Source: Ichthyophis bannanicus (taxonomy: Eukaryota; Chordata; Amphibia; Gymnophiona; Ichthyophiidae). From it: a stretch of 64,000 bases of DNA. The stretch is from assembly GCA_033557465.1 (NCBI GenBank), contig CM066031.1, forward strand, positions 1,069,914,444-1,069,978,443, in the 5' to 3' direction. The notes below the pieces were generated by a model. The model had not been told where the DNA came from and made no database searches. It worked only from the letters and a program-made list of their open reading frames with translations. The position numbers were made by a program, and so were the translations under genes. Positions 53,850 to 64,000 of the stretch are shown here, one piece after another (position 1 is the first letter of the stretch; the number at the start of each line of letters is the position of its first letter).

Positions 53850-55329
53850 ACCTGTATATAGTCTGGGAAATTTTAAATCTAGTTATTTTCACACACAAAC
53901 CACAGTTTTATGCTCATAAGTGTCTTTTATTTGTGCAATGCTATTTTTTCTATAAGATAAGTGATGTGCTTGGATTGGAGAAGTAAACCAGCAGATGTAC
54001 ATGGGATTTCTATACAGATAGCAAGAGTTTAGAACATGCACCTTTTCAACCCATCGGGTTCAGCTCACGGGGTATGGCATTCTGAGCCAACCTTTGCTTT
54101 TGCACCCCTTCCTACTCTTGGGGCTAATCTTGCATATGACCTGCACAAACGGGTAAATTTTCAGCTGACATTGTGTCAGAGGGGAGGATCAGAAGCAGCA
54201 GGCCATGTGTGCCAAAGCACATGGCCTGCCGTGGGCCTCTGCTGCCGCATAAGACCAAGCACCCCCCCACTGACCCTGCTGACAGAATCAGCAGCAGTGG
54301 GGGGCGGCAGTACGGTGTGACTTGTAAGAGGTGGGGATGGCATGGTTGGGATTTCTGCTTGAGGTGGCAGAAACCCTTGTGCTGGCCCTGCCAACCACGG
54401 GTGCAGAGCAGATGTAGGGCTTGTCACTTCACAACTCAATATACAAAAAGAATTCTGTGACACCATAATTTGCAGGGTTGTGACACAAACCCTGCAAATG
54501 AATACTCAAGAGCTGACCACACCATAACAAAAAAGTTTAAACTGCACCAACCCTACCTATGGAAAGTGCAAATATTCTAGTACACCAGCACATTTCCAGT
54601 GGGGAAAGGAGAACAAATCAAACTACTACAGAACCAGCATGTTAGGATCACATACCTTGGCTGCACATGGAAAACACAGAGATACCAAGGGAGGCCCATC
54701 CCAAAAAATGAGACCACCTGCATCAGTGAGTAAAATTGGAGGCCAATAAGTGATGTTATTACAGCTGGGTTTCAGAATGATAAATATATGTACATAAATC
54801 CTTCCCCTGAGTAATCTTTACTCTTTGGCTCAATCAATTGCTCTTTGTCCGCCATCATTCCTCCTTGACTTCCATTATCCTCCCTCCAAAGTGGTCAGTA
54901 ATCTCCTCTTCCCCTCCGTTCCCCAATCAAGGTGGCCATTGTTTCCCTTTCCCTCCCAACCCTCCTCCCACCAGGGTAGCCAGCATTTCACGTTCTCCTC
55001 TCTATCCCTCACATACTCCTTCACATTAAGGCAACCTGTTCCCCATGTAGGACCCCGATTAAGCACCTTTTTCTCCTCTCTCACTTTACATTAACATCCA
55101 TTTCCTAGTCAAGCCTCCATTTGCCCCTTAAGATCTCCCCCCATTCCTATTAGAGGATTCACCGGTTTAGGATGTAGGGTAGGATAACCTTTAGTCTGTC
55201 AACATTGGGATCAACACAAGGGCACACGGAAGAGGCAGTCAGGTGGTGCTCTTAAAGATATCATCATGGGGGCTGTGACAGCATGTAAAGAAGGGGATCT
55301 GGGGCGCTTGAATTCCTACTAGATTACTA
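53850..55329. other. Intergenic sequence with a GC-rich hairpin
   Basis: No gene. A perfect hairpin lies at 54198-54229 (12-bp arms GCAGGCCATGTG and complement). A further inverted repeat, TTTGCAGGGTT, lies near 54470-54500. A pyrimidine-rich stretch runs from 54830 to 55140. Confidence 0.5.
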
Positions 55330-55590
55330 TTTAGCTCACACTTTTCCAGTAGTAGTTCTAGGTGAGTTACAATCCAGTAGCGGATAAATAAATAAATAAA
55401 AAAATAAAAATTACAATCAGACGCTGTAGGTATTTCCCTGTCCCTGGAGGGCTTAACAATCTAAATTTGTAGCTGAGGCAATGGAGGGTTAAGTGACTTG
55501 CCCAAGGCCACAAGGAGTGTGAGTGGGATTTGAACCATGGTCTTTCTGGTCCCAGGCTGCTGCCTTAACCACTAGACTACTTCTGGAGGA
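55330..55590 (-). mobile_element. CORE-SINE
   Basis: The minus-strand head AAGTAGTCTAGTGGTTAAGGC with B-box GGTTCAAATCCCA (about 55590-55525) is followed by the core GGCCTTGGGCAAGTCACTTAAC (about 55510-55488). It then has TCCAGGGACAGGGAAATACC and an AAATAAATAAATA stretch (about 55385-55405). It belongs to a different subfamily from 26708 and 36089 but has the same core. It is a SINE and not a tRNA gene, because the cloverleaf is incomplete. Confidence 0.75.
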
Positions 55591-57104
55591 GTGAATCCAT
55601 GCTTCCTCAGAGATCCATGTAACACTGCCCCGGGTGACCAAAACCCATAAAAATCAGTTGACAAACTTAAGAAACAAAAAACTCCCGTGCGCTCATACTG
55701 TCTGCTAAGCATAAAAGAATAATGCAAGTTAAAAGAATAGGTGGTTTTACTTTTTAAAGTATACTTCTGTCACTTTTTTCGTGCTGATCCAGTTGATTCA
55801 GTCAGTCCCATTGCTGTGTTCGTGCAGCCCATATCCCAACTTAGCTGTGGCTTTTCTCTCTCTCTCTGTCTCTTTGATTATGTAATTCTGACTCTATTCT
55901 GTTAACAGGAGGAGCATGGGACTAAGCAGCACATCCTCTTACTGCCGAGGGACCAAGTCTTATCACAATTGGCTTGGTGACAGCAAGAGAGGAAGTGTTA
56001 CTTAGTCGCATGCTTTCTCTGTTGACAGACTGCAATCCTAACTACATAAACAAAGAGATTAAGAAAGAGAGAGAGAAGTCAGGGCTGAGTTTGGATTCAG
56101 ACTGCATGCACACAGCAACAGGATTGTGGGTCTGCTTGAGAATGGGTGAAAAGAGGGCCTGAGTGCGTGAGAGTGGGGCTGAAATCATGTATCATATGCC
56201 TAATGTGTGTGACTTAGTACGTCTGAAATCACAGATCATCACCTAATAAAGAATACCAAACAACAAAGCAGAAACACATATGAGACAAAAAATGAAATGG
56301 AAAACCCAAAACCAGACCCTGAGCAGTGGAACATCAAAGAAAGAGAAACATAAATGCATTTCCTCCTGTATTAAACTAAGAAATGCACATTTTCAAAGCT
56401 GACATATTTCATTCTCTAAGGACTAACATTCTTTTTATACCTTTTTTTTTATCTGATCATTATTTTTCTAAGTTGGTCCTGTATTCTCTTTACCCCGTCC
56501 TCTTCTTGGATGTCTCCTGCATCCTTTTCCAGGATCTCATTTCCATTTTCTTTCTTTTTTCCACTCTCCCTGTCTTCTTCCCTTTCTTTCCTAAATTTCC
56601 TTTGACGATGATCTTTCATCTGTCTTTTTATCTAACTTAGCTAGATTTCATGCCTTTTTGTCTCCGCCCTCTGGTCATCAGTCTCCTTTTCACCTTTCAT
56701 CTACTTACCAGCATTCCATTTACTACTGTAACCTCCCCAGTCCTCCCATTACCCTCCTCTGTATCATTCCTTCCCTGGCCCCCAATTACCCCATCTTTCA
56801 TTCGCTTTCTAGTCCTCATTTTCCTCCCTCTCTACTCCTCATTTTCCTCCCCAGCCTCTTCTACTTTTTTTCTGCCTCTCATCCCCTAATCTCTGCCCTA
56901 GGTCCTTCCCCATCATTCATCCGCTCTCCACCTCCAGTCCCTTTCTTACATCTTACACCTTATCCAGGCTTCCATTTTCCTTTACATCTCACTCATCTCT
57001 ACCCTTTCACACCTTCAAAGACCTGTCCTCCTTCCTTTGTCTTACCCACTCCATAGCTCTCTGTCCTTTTCAACTGCCTCTCACCCTTCCCCAAATCCTC
57101 CAGA
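55591..57104. other. Intergenic sequence, pyrimidine-rich in the second half
   Basis: No gene recognised. From about 56440 to 57100 the plus strand is strongly pyrimidine-rich, which produces low-complexity frames. Confidence 0.5.
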
Positions 57105-57290
57105 TTCTCTAGGAACAAGCAAGAAGTCAGTCCTCACATATGGGCAGTGTCATCATCGATGGAGCCCGCATGGTAATCTCTCCCCAGTTTTCAAAGAAAG
57201 ACCTTGGGAGATCAACCACCCATTTGTGGTCACCTTATTGCCCAAGGGAGCCATTTTCCCTCAATCTTCATTTTTCCGTGGAGCCCGCCA
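57105..57290 (+). repeat. Left inverted terminal repeat of D6
   Basis: It aligns throughout with 16389-16560 (for example GTCAGTCCTCACATATGGG and TTTTCAAAGAAAGACCTTGGGAGAT). Confidence 0.85.
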
Positions 57291-58727
57291 GACATACTGT
57301 CTGCACCTCGGAAAAAGTTGTCTTATTTTTGTGGAAAATTCTTCTTGGTTTTTCTCTCTCACTCTTTTCTCTGTCGCGTACTGTCACCTTCTCGTGGTCC
57401 TGGAACCATCGCTACCTCAGCGTCATGTTTTCTCATGTGCTGCTTTTTCTTTCTCTATTGGTGTATGGTTTTTTTCTCTCAGGCCCTACTAATCAGGACA
57501 TTAATCTCGTGGGGGCCATTTTTCCAAGTATATCCTCGATTAGTGGTTTTAAAAATTGCACTGATTGGCAGGACCATGTCCATCACAGACCACCAAATTT
57601 GCTGCCATCAATGCCTCTGGGCTGATCACGATGCCTCTTCTTGCCCGCTCTGTCTTCAGATGATGAGCAAGAAGCTTAGGAATTGTAAAAGACAGAAGGA
57701 GACACTATTTGGCCTCAAGTCCTCGGGCTCAGCCCTGTCATCAGCTTTGGAATCGGCACCCTTGGGGGCAGCTGCAGAGGATTCGGACCCGGGCAACTGT
57801 CAAGCTCTCTTGGAGCCCAGGGGCCACAGAACATTGGACTGGCGACAGTCGGTGTAGCGTGGTCCCCGAAAGGAATGGACTTCATCTAAGTCCTCTTTGA
57901 AGGGCAATGTCTGTACCATGGGTAAGACCTGCCAGAATCAGCACCACAGCCCTCAATGGGATTACAAGGGTGAGGGCTGGGAGCGGCCCTCAAAGCTGCC
58001 TCAGGAGGAAGCAGTTCTCACACCCTCGGAGGATTGCCCTCCGAGGGAACCAACATCGGGTCTGATATCCTTGGTGCCCACACCGGTCAGAATAGTATCC
58101 CTGGAATGCAGCCTGGCTGCATTCATGGCAAGCCAGAAGACTCCGGCCCCGGTTACCTCCGATTTTCTTGGGGCTGGCTACAGGCCCCTCCACTGCGAGG
58201 ACCTCGCCAGAGGAGATCAAGCCTGTCTTGGAACGGCATTCCCTGTGAGCTGATACCGATGACTGATCCTGATCTCAGTCTGAGTCCAAAGTTCTCCACC
58301 CAGTGTGTCAAGGTCAGACCATGCTGCCGTGCTCATCTCCGACTGCACACCAGCATGAGTTCCAATGGCGCTTTGAGCTCCTTTCAGATTCTGATTCTGA
58401 AATGGAAAAAAGAGCCAAACGACAACCTTGAAACAGCACAAGCACTGGCAAGTCAAATGCAAGGCATTTATAAGGCAGGCAAAGGGAGAATTTGAGAAGA
58501 AGCTTGCTGCGGAAGCAAAAACACACAATAAAGACTTTTTCAAGTACATTCAAGTATATTCGTAGCAAAAAACCTGTGAGAGAGTCAGTTGGTCCATTAG
58601 ATGATAGAGGGGTTAAAGGGGCACTAAGAGGCGACAAGGCAATAGCGGAGAGACTGAATGAATTCTTTGCTTCAGTCTTTATTGAGGAAGATGTAGGGAT
58701 GTTACCCATGACTGAATTGGTATTTAA

Positions 58728-59171
58728 CACTAGAATCCCAAAAAAGGCATTTTACCTAGAAATCCCAAAGTGTGTCAATTGACACATTATCACAACGACT
58801 GCGTTGAGCATGAAATGCAGATGTGAATTAATTTGAAGTTACTTATTTGTTTACTACGTGCAGTATGTGACATCATTACATAACTGACATTTTATTTATT
58901 TATTTATTTATTTATATTTCTTATATACCCCGCTATTATAATCAGTGCGGTTTACAGTAGAAAACAAATTTACTACAATGGAATGGTACATTGAGTTTAC
59001 ATAGAACAGGATATTCAAAACTTGGAAGGAACTAGGGGAAACTATATACAGCTTATATACATGTTACATTAACGATTAATCTCAAAGGTATGTAAGGGGT
59101 CTAGCAGTAGCGTTGGTATAAACCTTCCAAGATGCATTTGCGTCAATTGACGCACTTTGGGGCTTCTAGTG
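58728..59171. mobile_element. piggyBac-type MITE inside CR1
   Basis: The ends are CACTAGAA and TTCTAGTG, flanked by TTAA on each side (58724-58727 and 59172-59175), as produced by piggyBac-type transposases. Subterminal inverted blocks CCCAAAGTGTGTCAATTGACAC and GTCAATTGACGCACTTTGGGG lie inside. Removal leaves the CR1 frame continuous across one TTAA. A LINE/SINE tail fragment is nested in its middle. Confidence 0.85.
58885..59110 (-). mobile_element. L2-like LINE/SINE tail nested in the MITE
   Basis: On the minus strand it ends ACTGTAAACCGCACTGATTATAATAGCGGGGTATATAAGAAATATAAATAAATAAATAAATAAA-like sequence. That is nearly the 3' end of the L2-like LINE at 59495-61842. The left part on that strand is not recognised. 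Confidence 0.65.
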
Positions 59172-59494
59172 TTAAAGGTGCGGAAGAATTTAAGGAAATA
59201 TCGATACAGCGGGAAGATGTATTACAACTATTAGATAAACTGAAGAGTAGCAAATCACCTGGGCAGGATGGTATACATCCAAGGGTATTGAAAGAACTGA
59301 AATATGAGATTGCAGACCTGCTATTAGTAATCTGTGAATTTTCATTAAAATCATCTGTAATACCTGAAGATTGGAGGATCGCCAGTGTAACACCAATTTT
59401 TAAAAAGAGTTCCAGGGGTGATCCGGGAAACTACAGATTGGTGAGCCTGATGTCAGTACCGGGAAAAATGGTAGAAACCATCATAAAACCATCA

Positions 59495-61842
59495 TAATAG
59501 CGCTCTCAATTTGTCCTCCCATCAACCCACCACAGACAACCAATCATCTACTAACAAAAAGACTCCCAGAAAACGGAATGATCCTTGGTTTACCCCTGAA
59601 TTACGAGCTTCTTTACTTCGACTTAGGAGACTAGAGAGGAAATGGAGATGCTCCCTAAACCCCTCCGACCAGGACACTTACCTAATTCATCTGAAATCTC
59701 ACCGCGATCTAACCTGGGCCAAAAGAAAGGAATTCCACGCTGGACTTCTTAATCGATCACTCAACAAACCTCGTGAACTCTTCCAGTTAGTCAAATCCCT
59801 ATCCAGAGAGCCTTCCACACCACATCAAGAACAAATACAACCTCAATTATATGCTAACTATATTCAGTCAAAGGCGATCAAAATTACAACAACTATCCCT
59901 AACGAAATCTCTCAACCTACCCACATTCAATTCCCACTCAACAAATTTTCATCCCCATCACCAAGTACCATCGAAGACATCATAGCCACCATCAACACCA
60001 CCACAGCCCCAAATGATCCATGTCCAGCCCACTGGATTCAGGCATTGAGAGGTGAGCTTAGCCCATATATAGCCGCCATAGTGGACCAGTCTTTCAACAC
60101 CGGTGTCTTCCCATCAGCCCTCAAACAGACATCCATACGACCACTACTGAAGAATAATAAACTAGACCCAAAGAAGGAGGACTCTTACCGGCCAATTTCA
60201 AGTATTCCACTATTAGCCAAAATCCTAGAAAAGGTGACCCTGAGACAGATCCAGCAACACATAGACACCGAAGCCCCACTCGACCCATGCCAACATGGAT
60301 TTAGGGATGCACATGGAGTTGAGACACTTCTTGCCTCTTTAATGAATACTCTCATTAATGCTATAGACAGCATCACGAATGGTGTGGCAATGGTCTTCCT
60401 AGACATTGCGGCAGCATTTGACTCAGTGGACCATGAACAACTACTAGCTTGCCTCTATGAGAAGGGAATACAAGGAACTGCATGGGATTGGTGCAAATCC
60501 TATCTGGAAGATCGCTGGCAACAGGTCCGGATCGGCAACAATACTTCTTACCCATTTCAACTGAAGCAAGGAGTACCACAAGGTTCCTCCCTATCAGCTC
60601 TGCTTTTTAATATCTACATGCAGCCAATCTGCAACATCACTCGGGCCTTCGGATTATCTTGCCTTATCTATGCTGATGATGTGCTGTTATTCACACCTGT
60701 TAATGTCTTAAATCCCGATTACACAGCCTTAATCAACTGTTTCAATTCAATAGCTGATTGGCTGCTCATGCAGAACCTTCGAATCAACTTAAAAAAAACA
60801 GAAGTCCTTATTGTCACAAGGAATAAAGACTTCTCTCCTCCACTGACAGAGTAAGAGATACTGATTTACCAGTCAAATCTATGATTCGTTATCTAGGTGT
60901 CATACTGGACCAATGTCTAGAATTCAAAGAGCATATAAAATACACAGTGAAGTCCATCTATCACAAGATCAAGATTCTCCGACACCTCAAACCCATGCTT
61001 GAACCTAATGACTTCCGCACAACATTTCAAGCTCTAGTCACCCACATTTTGACTATGCGAACATTATACTACATGGCTTACCTAAGAGCACTCTAAACCC
61101 GTTACAGCTGGCTATGAACTCAGCAGCCAGAGTACTATGTGGTTCTACAAGGAGACAACACATAATCCCCATCCTGATGGAACTTCACTGGCTCCCGATA
61201 ATCTGTAGGATATCTTACAAAGTCCTCCTCATGACCTTCAAAGCATTCCATAAAATCTCACCATCGTCCATATCGAACCTTATTATCCAAACTCAAAACA
61301 AGAGGTCTAGAAGACCTATAGCCGAAAATATACTCTCGGTTCCAAAAGAACTAGTAAAATGCAACCAGACAACTACCAACAGAGCATTTGCATCCTTCGC
61401 CCCCAGATGCTGGAACAAGCTGCCTACCGACATCAGACTGCTGAAAGATATATCACAATACAGAAAAGCCCTAAAAACCCACCTCTTCTTTCAACACTTC
61501 TCCCACTGCAATGCGCCCCCCTCTCCGCCCCCCTCAACCCAAACAAATGACCATGGTTAAGCAAGTAGTTCTTTTTAGCGCATATCTCAGGCTATACCAA
61601 ATTATAGTTCCTTTCGATAGAAATGTCTTTTCAACCTTTGCTAAAGCGTTGTAAATAGTTGCCTTGTTAAATGTTTTACTACTGTATACTATTCCCCAGT
61701 TAACTCCTGTTTTTACTCCCTGTTACTTGTAAACTTGACTAGATCTCTATGTCTGAGTACAATTTTGTTCACTGTAAACCGCACTGATGACAAATAGCGC
61801 GGTATATAAAAGCTGTTAAATAAATAAATAAATAAATAAAGA
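59495..61842 (+). mobile_element. L2-like LINE nested in CR1
   Basis: It is 5'-truncated and inserted between two halves of the CR1 reverse transcriptase. It ends GTAAACCGCACTGATGAC, AGCGCGGTATATAAAAGCTG and (TAAA)n at about 61820-61842. The open frame of 447 codons is the longest genuine coding stretch in the window, which suggests a recent insertion. A clear target duplication is not seen. Confidence 0.9.
59511..61560 (+). pseudogene. L2-like reverse transcriptase (447-codon intact stretch plus C-terminus)
   Basis: From N to C: linker with KRNDPWFTPELRASLLRLRR, LNKPRELFQLVKSLSRE, TTTAPNDPCPAHWIQALRGE, RPLLKNNKLDPKKEDSYRPI, and CQHGFRDAHGVETLLASLM. Motif A is VFLDIAAAFDSVDHEQLL (about 60390-60440), motif B KQGVPQGSSLSALLFNIYMQ (about 60564-60620) and motif C LIYADDVLLF (about 60663-60692). 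After a frame change near 60850 follow YLGVILDQCLEFKEH, KPMLEPNDFRTTFQALVTH and RVLCGSTRRQHIIPILMELH. The C-terminal signature is NRAFASFAPRCWNKLPTDIR (about 61375-61435). All RT active-site aspartates are present. Confidence 0.9.
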
Positions 61843-64000
61843 ACAAAATTACTCAGCATGTAGATAGTCATGGCCTAATGGGAGACAGCCAACATGGCTT
61901 TAGACAAGGAAGATCTTGTCTTACTAATCTGTTATGTTTTTTTGAAGGTGTGAATAAACAGGTGGACAAAGGTGAGTCGGTTGATATAGTGTATCTGGAC
62001 TTTCAGAAAGCCTTTGACAAGGTCCCTCATCAGAGACTTTTGGCAAAACTAAAGAGTCATGGGATAGGAGGCAGTGTACTATTGTGGATCAGGAACTGGT
62101 TAAAAGATAGAAAGCAGAGGGTAGGGCTAAATGGCCAATTTTCCCAATGGAGAAAGGTGACTAGTGGTGTACCACAGGGATCTGTGCTAGGTCCGCTGTT
62201 TTTGACATATTCATAAATGACCTGGAAAAGGGAATAACGAGTGAGGTTATCAAATTTGCAGATGACACAAAACTATTTAATTGTTGTTAAAACCCAAGAG
62301 GATTGTGGAAAATTGCAAGAGGATCTTGATAAATTGGAAGACTGGGCATCAAAATGGTAGATGAAATTTAATGTGGACAAGTGCAAAGTTATGCACCTAG
62401 GGAAGAACAACCCAAACTATGGTTACACGATGCTAGGTTCCACATTAGGAACCACCACCCAGGAAAAAGATTTAGGCGTCATTGTGGATAACATGTTAAA
62501 ACCCTCAGCCCAGTGTGCAGCAGCGGCGGCCAAGAGAGCAAATAGAATGCTAGGTATCATAAGGGAAGGAATGGAAAATAAAACAAAGGATATTATAATG
62601 CCTCTATATCGTTCCATGGTGAGACCACACCTTGAATATTGTGTGCAATTCTGGTCGCCGTATCTTAAAAAGGATATAGCGTTATTAGAAAAGGTTCAGA
62701 GAAGAGCCACCAAAATGGTAAAGGGGATGGAAGGATACTCCTATGAAGAAAGGCTAAAAAGGTTAGGGCTCTTTAACCTGGAAAAGAGACGGCTGAGGGG
62801 AGATATGATAGAAGTCTATAAATTAATGAACGGAGTGGAACGGGTAAACGTAGATCGATTGTTTACGTTATTAGAATATAGAAAGACTAGGGGACATGTA
62901 ATGAAGCTACAGGGTAAAATATTTAAGACTAATAAAAGAAAATATTTTTTCACTCAAAGTGTAATCAAACTCTGGAATTTGTTACCGGAGGATGTAGTAA
63001 AGGCTGTTAGTGTAGCTGGGTTTAAAAAAGGTTTGAACAAGTTCCTGGAGGATAGGTCCATAAACCATTATTAAGAAGGGACCCAGGATATCAATGCTTG
63101 ACCCAGTACAAGCATTGTGGAAGCTGTGTCTTTTGGGGAAACTGCTAGGTACGTATGACCTAGATTGGCCACTGTTGGAAACAGAATACTGGACTTGATT
63201 GACCTTGGTCTGACCCAGCATGGCATATCTTATGTTCTTATGTAATGGAAGATAGGTGACGAGTCCCCCGATACCGCTTGGCATCGAGAGGTTTCGTTGG
63301 ACCCTCAGGAGCATCGGAAGTCCCCGCATTGGAGGTTTCCTTCCTGGACTTCCTCTGGGACATGGACAAGGCACTTGCCTTCACCATCAAGGCAGAAGAG
63401 GAGCCTCAGGTGGAGGAACTAGACGCACTTCAGTATGACTCTCCTTCTAAGGAGGCCAGTATGGTGCTGGTGCCTCCCATCTTGGAGTGGCTCCTTTTCA
63501 TGACGTAGAAAGCCCCAGTTATGATTCCCATTGTGAGCAAGTTGCTCGATTCCATGTATTGGATCTACAAGAGCCCCGGCTTTGAAAAAAACCAACTACC
63601 ACACAACTGCATGGTAGTGGAGTCAGCCATGTGTTGGATCAAAAGAGACAGAAGATGCACTCTTCAGTGACCCCAGGTAAGGGAGGCCCGCACAATGGAT
63701 GGATTTGGCAAGAGGGTTTCCAGGTCTCGATGCTTGTGGCCCACATCCAGAGTTACCAACTGTACATGGGCATGTACCTGAGAGACCTAGAAAAGGAGCT
63801 TAACGATTTGTTAGCTGGGCTGCCAATGACTAACTCCAGCGCTTCCAGAGCCTGGTGACCATGGTCAAGGAGTGCTCCAAGTATGTGACTCGAGCAGCCT
63901 ATGACTGGCTGTGGTTGGCATTAGTGTCCACTGCTTGGTATGGCTGCAGTCCTCAGAACTGGAGCAATGGATTCAGGACAAGTTGGTTGATGTCCCCTGC

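Larger units (their letters stand above)
58408..63074 (+). pseudogene. CR1 reverse transcriptase, split into three parts
   Basis: Part 1 is ALRGDKAIAERLNEFFASVF at 58620-58680. Part 2 is REDVLQLLDKLKSSKSPGQD, GIHPRVLKEL and PEDWRIASVTPIFKK at 59205-59410. Part 3 runs 61870-63074: DSQHGFRQGRSCLTNLLCFF, motif A VYLDFQKAFDKVPHQ, motif B SGVPQGSVLGP, motif C FADDTK (about 62250-62267), and MKFNVDKCKVMHLGKNNPNY. The last open stretch of 237 codons continues with KDLGVIVDNML, SMVRPHLEYCVQFWSPYLKK, RRATKMVKGMEGYSYEERLK and TQSVIKLWNLLPEDV. One frame change lies near 62205 and a stop near 62358. The family is CR1 (jockey group). Confidence 0.9.
58408..63243 (+). mobile_element. CR1 LINE with target duplication, containing two nested elements
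   Basis: It is flanked by the 7-bp duplication AATGGAA (58401-58407 and 63244-63250). Its own sequence is 58408-58727, 59172-59494 and about 61843-63243. It ends with the CR1 3' signature (CACTGTTGGAAACAGAATACTGG, TCTGACCCAGCATGGCATATCTTATGTTCTTATGT). A piggyBac-type MITE (58728-59171) and an L2-like LINE (59495-61842) are nested inside. The copy is 5'-truncated: the endonuclease is missing. Confidence 0.9.
57105..64000 (+). mobile_element. DIRS1-like retrotransposon, copy D6 (continues beyond the window)
   Basis: The left terminal repeat (CTCTAGGAACAAGCAAGAAG, GTCAGTCCTCACATATGGG) matches D2. Gag starts with the zinc-like motif near 57550 and is interrupted at 58407 by a 4.8-kb CR1 element. 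It resumes at 63251 and runs to the window end with the EQWIQDKLVDVPC block. Reverse transcriptase and recombinase, if present, lie outside. Confidence 0.85.
57540..64000 (+). pseudogene. DIRS gag (D6), interrupted by CR1
   Basis: The N-terminal motif reads RTMSITDHQICCHQCLWADH then DASSCPLC (about 57570-57655), with the first CxxC in another frame and damaged. The middle part (57897-58407) is proline-, serine- and glycine-rich and ends in a DSDSEME acidic patch split by the CR1 target site. After the CR1, ALAFTIKAEEEPQVEELDA, LQYDSPSKEASMVLVP and ILEWLLFM (about 63370-63505) match the D3 central gag. KSPGFEKNQLPHNCMVVESA follows at about 63568-63630, and the block ELEQWIQDKLVDVPC ends the window. 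Frameshifts are present. Confidence 0.75.

Overview
The window looks like vertebrate intergenic DNA made almost entirely of interspersed repeats. I could not recognise a single host gene exon. The mixture is DIRS1-like tyrosine-recombinase retrotransposons as the dominant element, CR1 and L2-like LINEs, an RTE/BovB-like LINE, tRNA-derived CORE-SINEs, hAT, Tc1 and piggyBac-type DNA transposons, and long simple repeats. It fits a large amphibian-type genome. A caecilian is my best guess, from remembered repeat composition only; a squamate or turtle is not excluded.

Layout. 1-3740: degraded DIRS copy D1, with a 395-bp TG...CA insertion flanked by GGTAT (solo LTR). 4725-6207: RTE/BovB-like LINE. 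6402-7003: composite CA/CT minisatellite. 8677-10650: GC-rich hairpin element, a hAT element with 8-bp target duplication, and a SINE. 11158-12250: Tc1 relic. 14145-14956: cysteine-rich ORF fragment cut by an L2-like LINE end. 16389-21236: DIRS copy D2 with both terminal inverted repeats. 21355-22430: second RTE copy, inverted. 24326-27000: hAT inverted duplication, a segment with a hammerhead-like motif, a second cysteine-rich ORF relic, a GC-rich element and a SINE. 27650-28515: old L2-like LINE. 30419-37116: DIRS copy D3, terminally complete. 39580-46390: DIRS copy D4, split by a 3.5-kb foldback element with 1.2-kb arms. 46745-48882: L2-like LINE. 50563-53849: DIRS copy D5, whose interior now holds a 46-bp minisatellite. 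57105-64000: DIRS copy D6, running off the window, with a CR1 inserted in gag; that CR1 is itself split by a piggyBac-type MITE and an L2-like LINE.

How the parts relate. The DIRS copies keep the order gag, reverse transcriptase, RNase H and tyrosine recombinase. Three of them (D2, D3, D5) keep the internal complementary region that matches the joined element ends, as expected for circular-intermediate integration. All open frames are broken. The CORE-SINEs end in a tail resembling the 3' ends of the L2-like LINEs here, which suggests trans-mobilisation. The most unusual structures are the 42729-46246 foldback, which carries a hammerhead-ribozyme-like motif in each arm (a third copy is at 25061-25098), and the four-level nest at 57105-64000.

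Only sequence inspection was possible. Family names come from recognised protein and terminal motifs and are not database matches.
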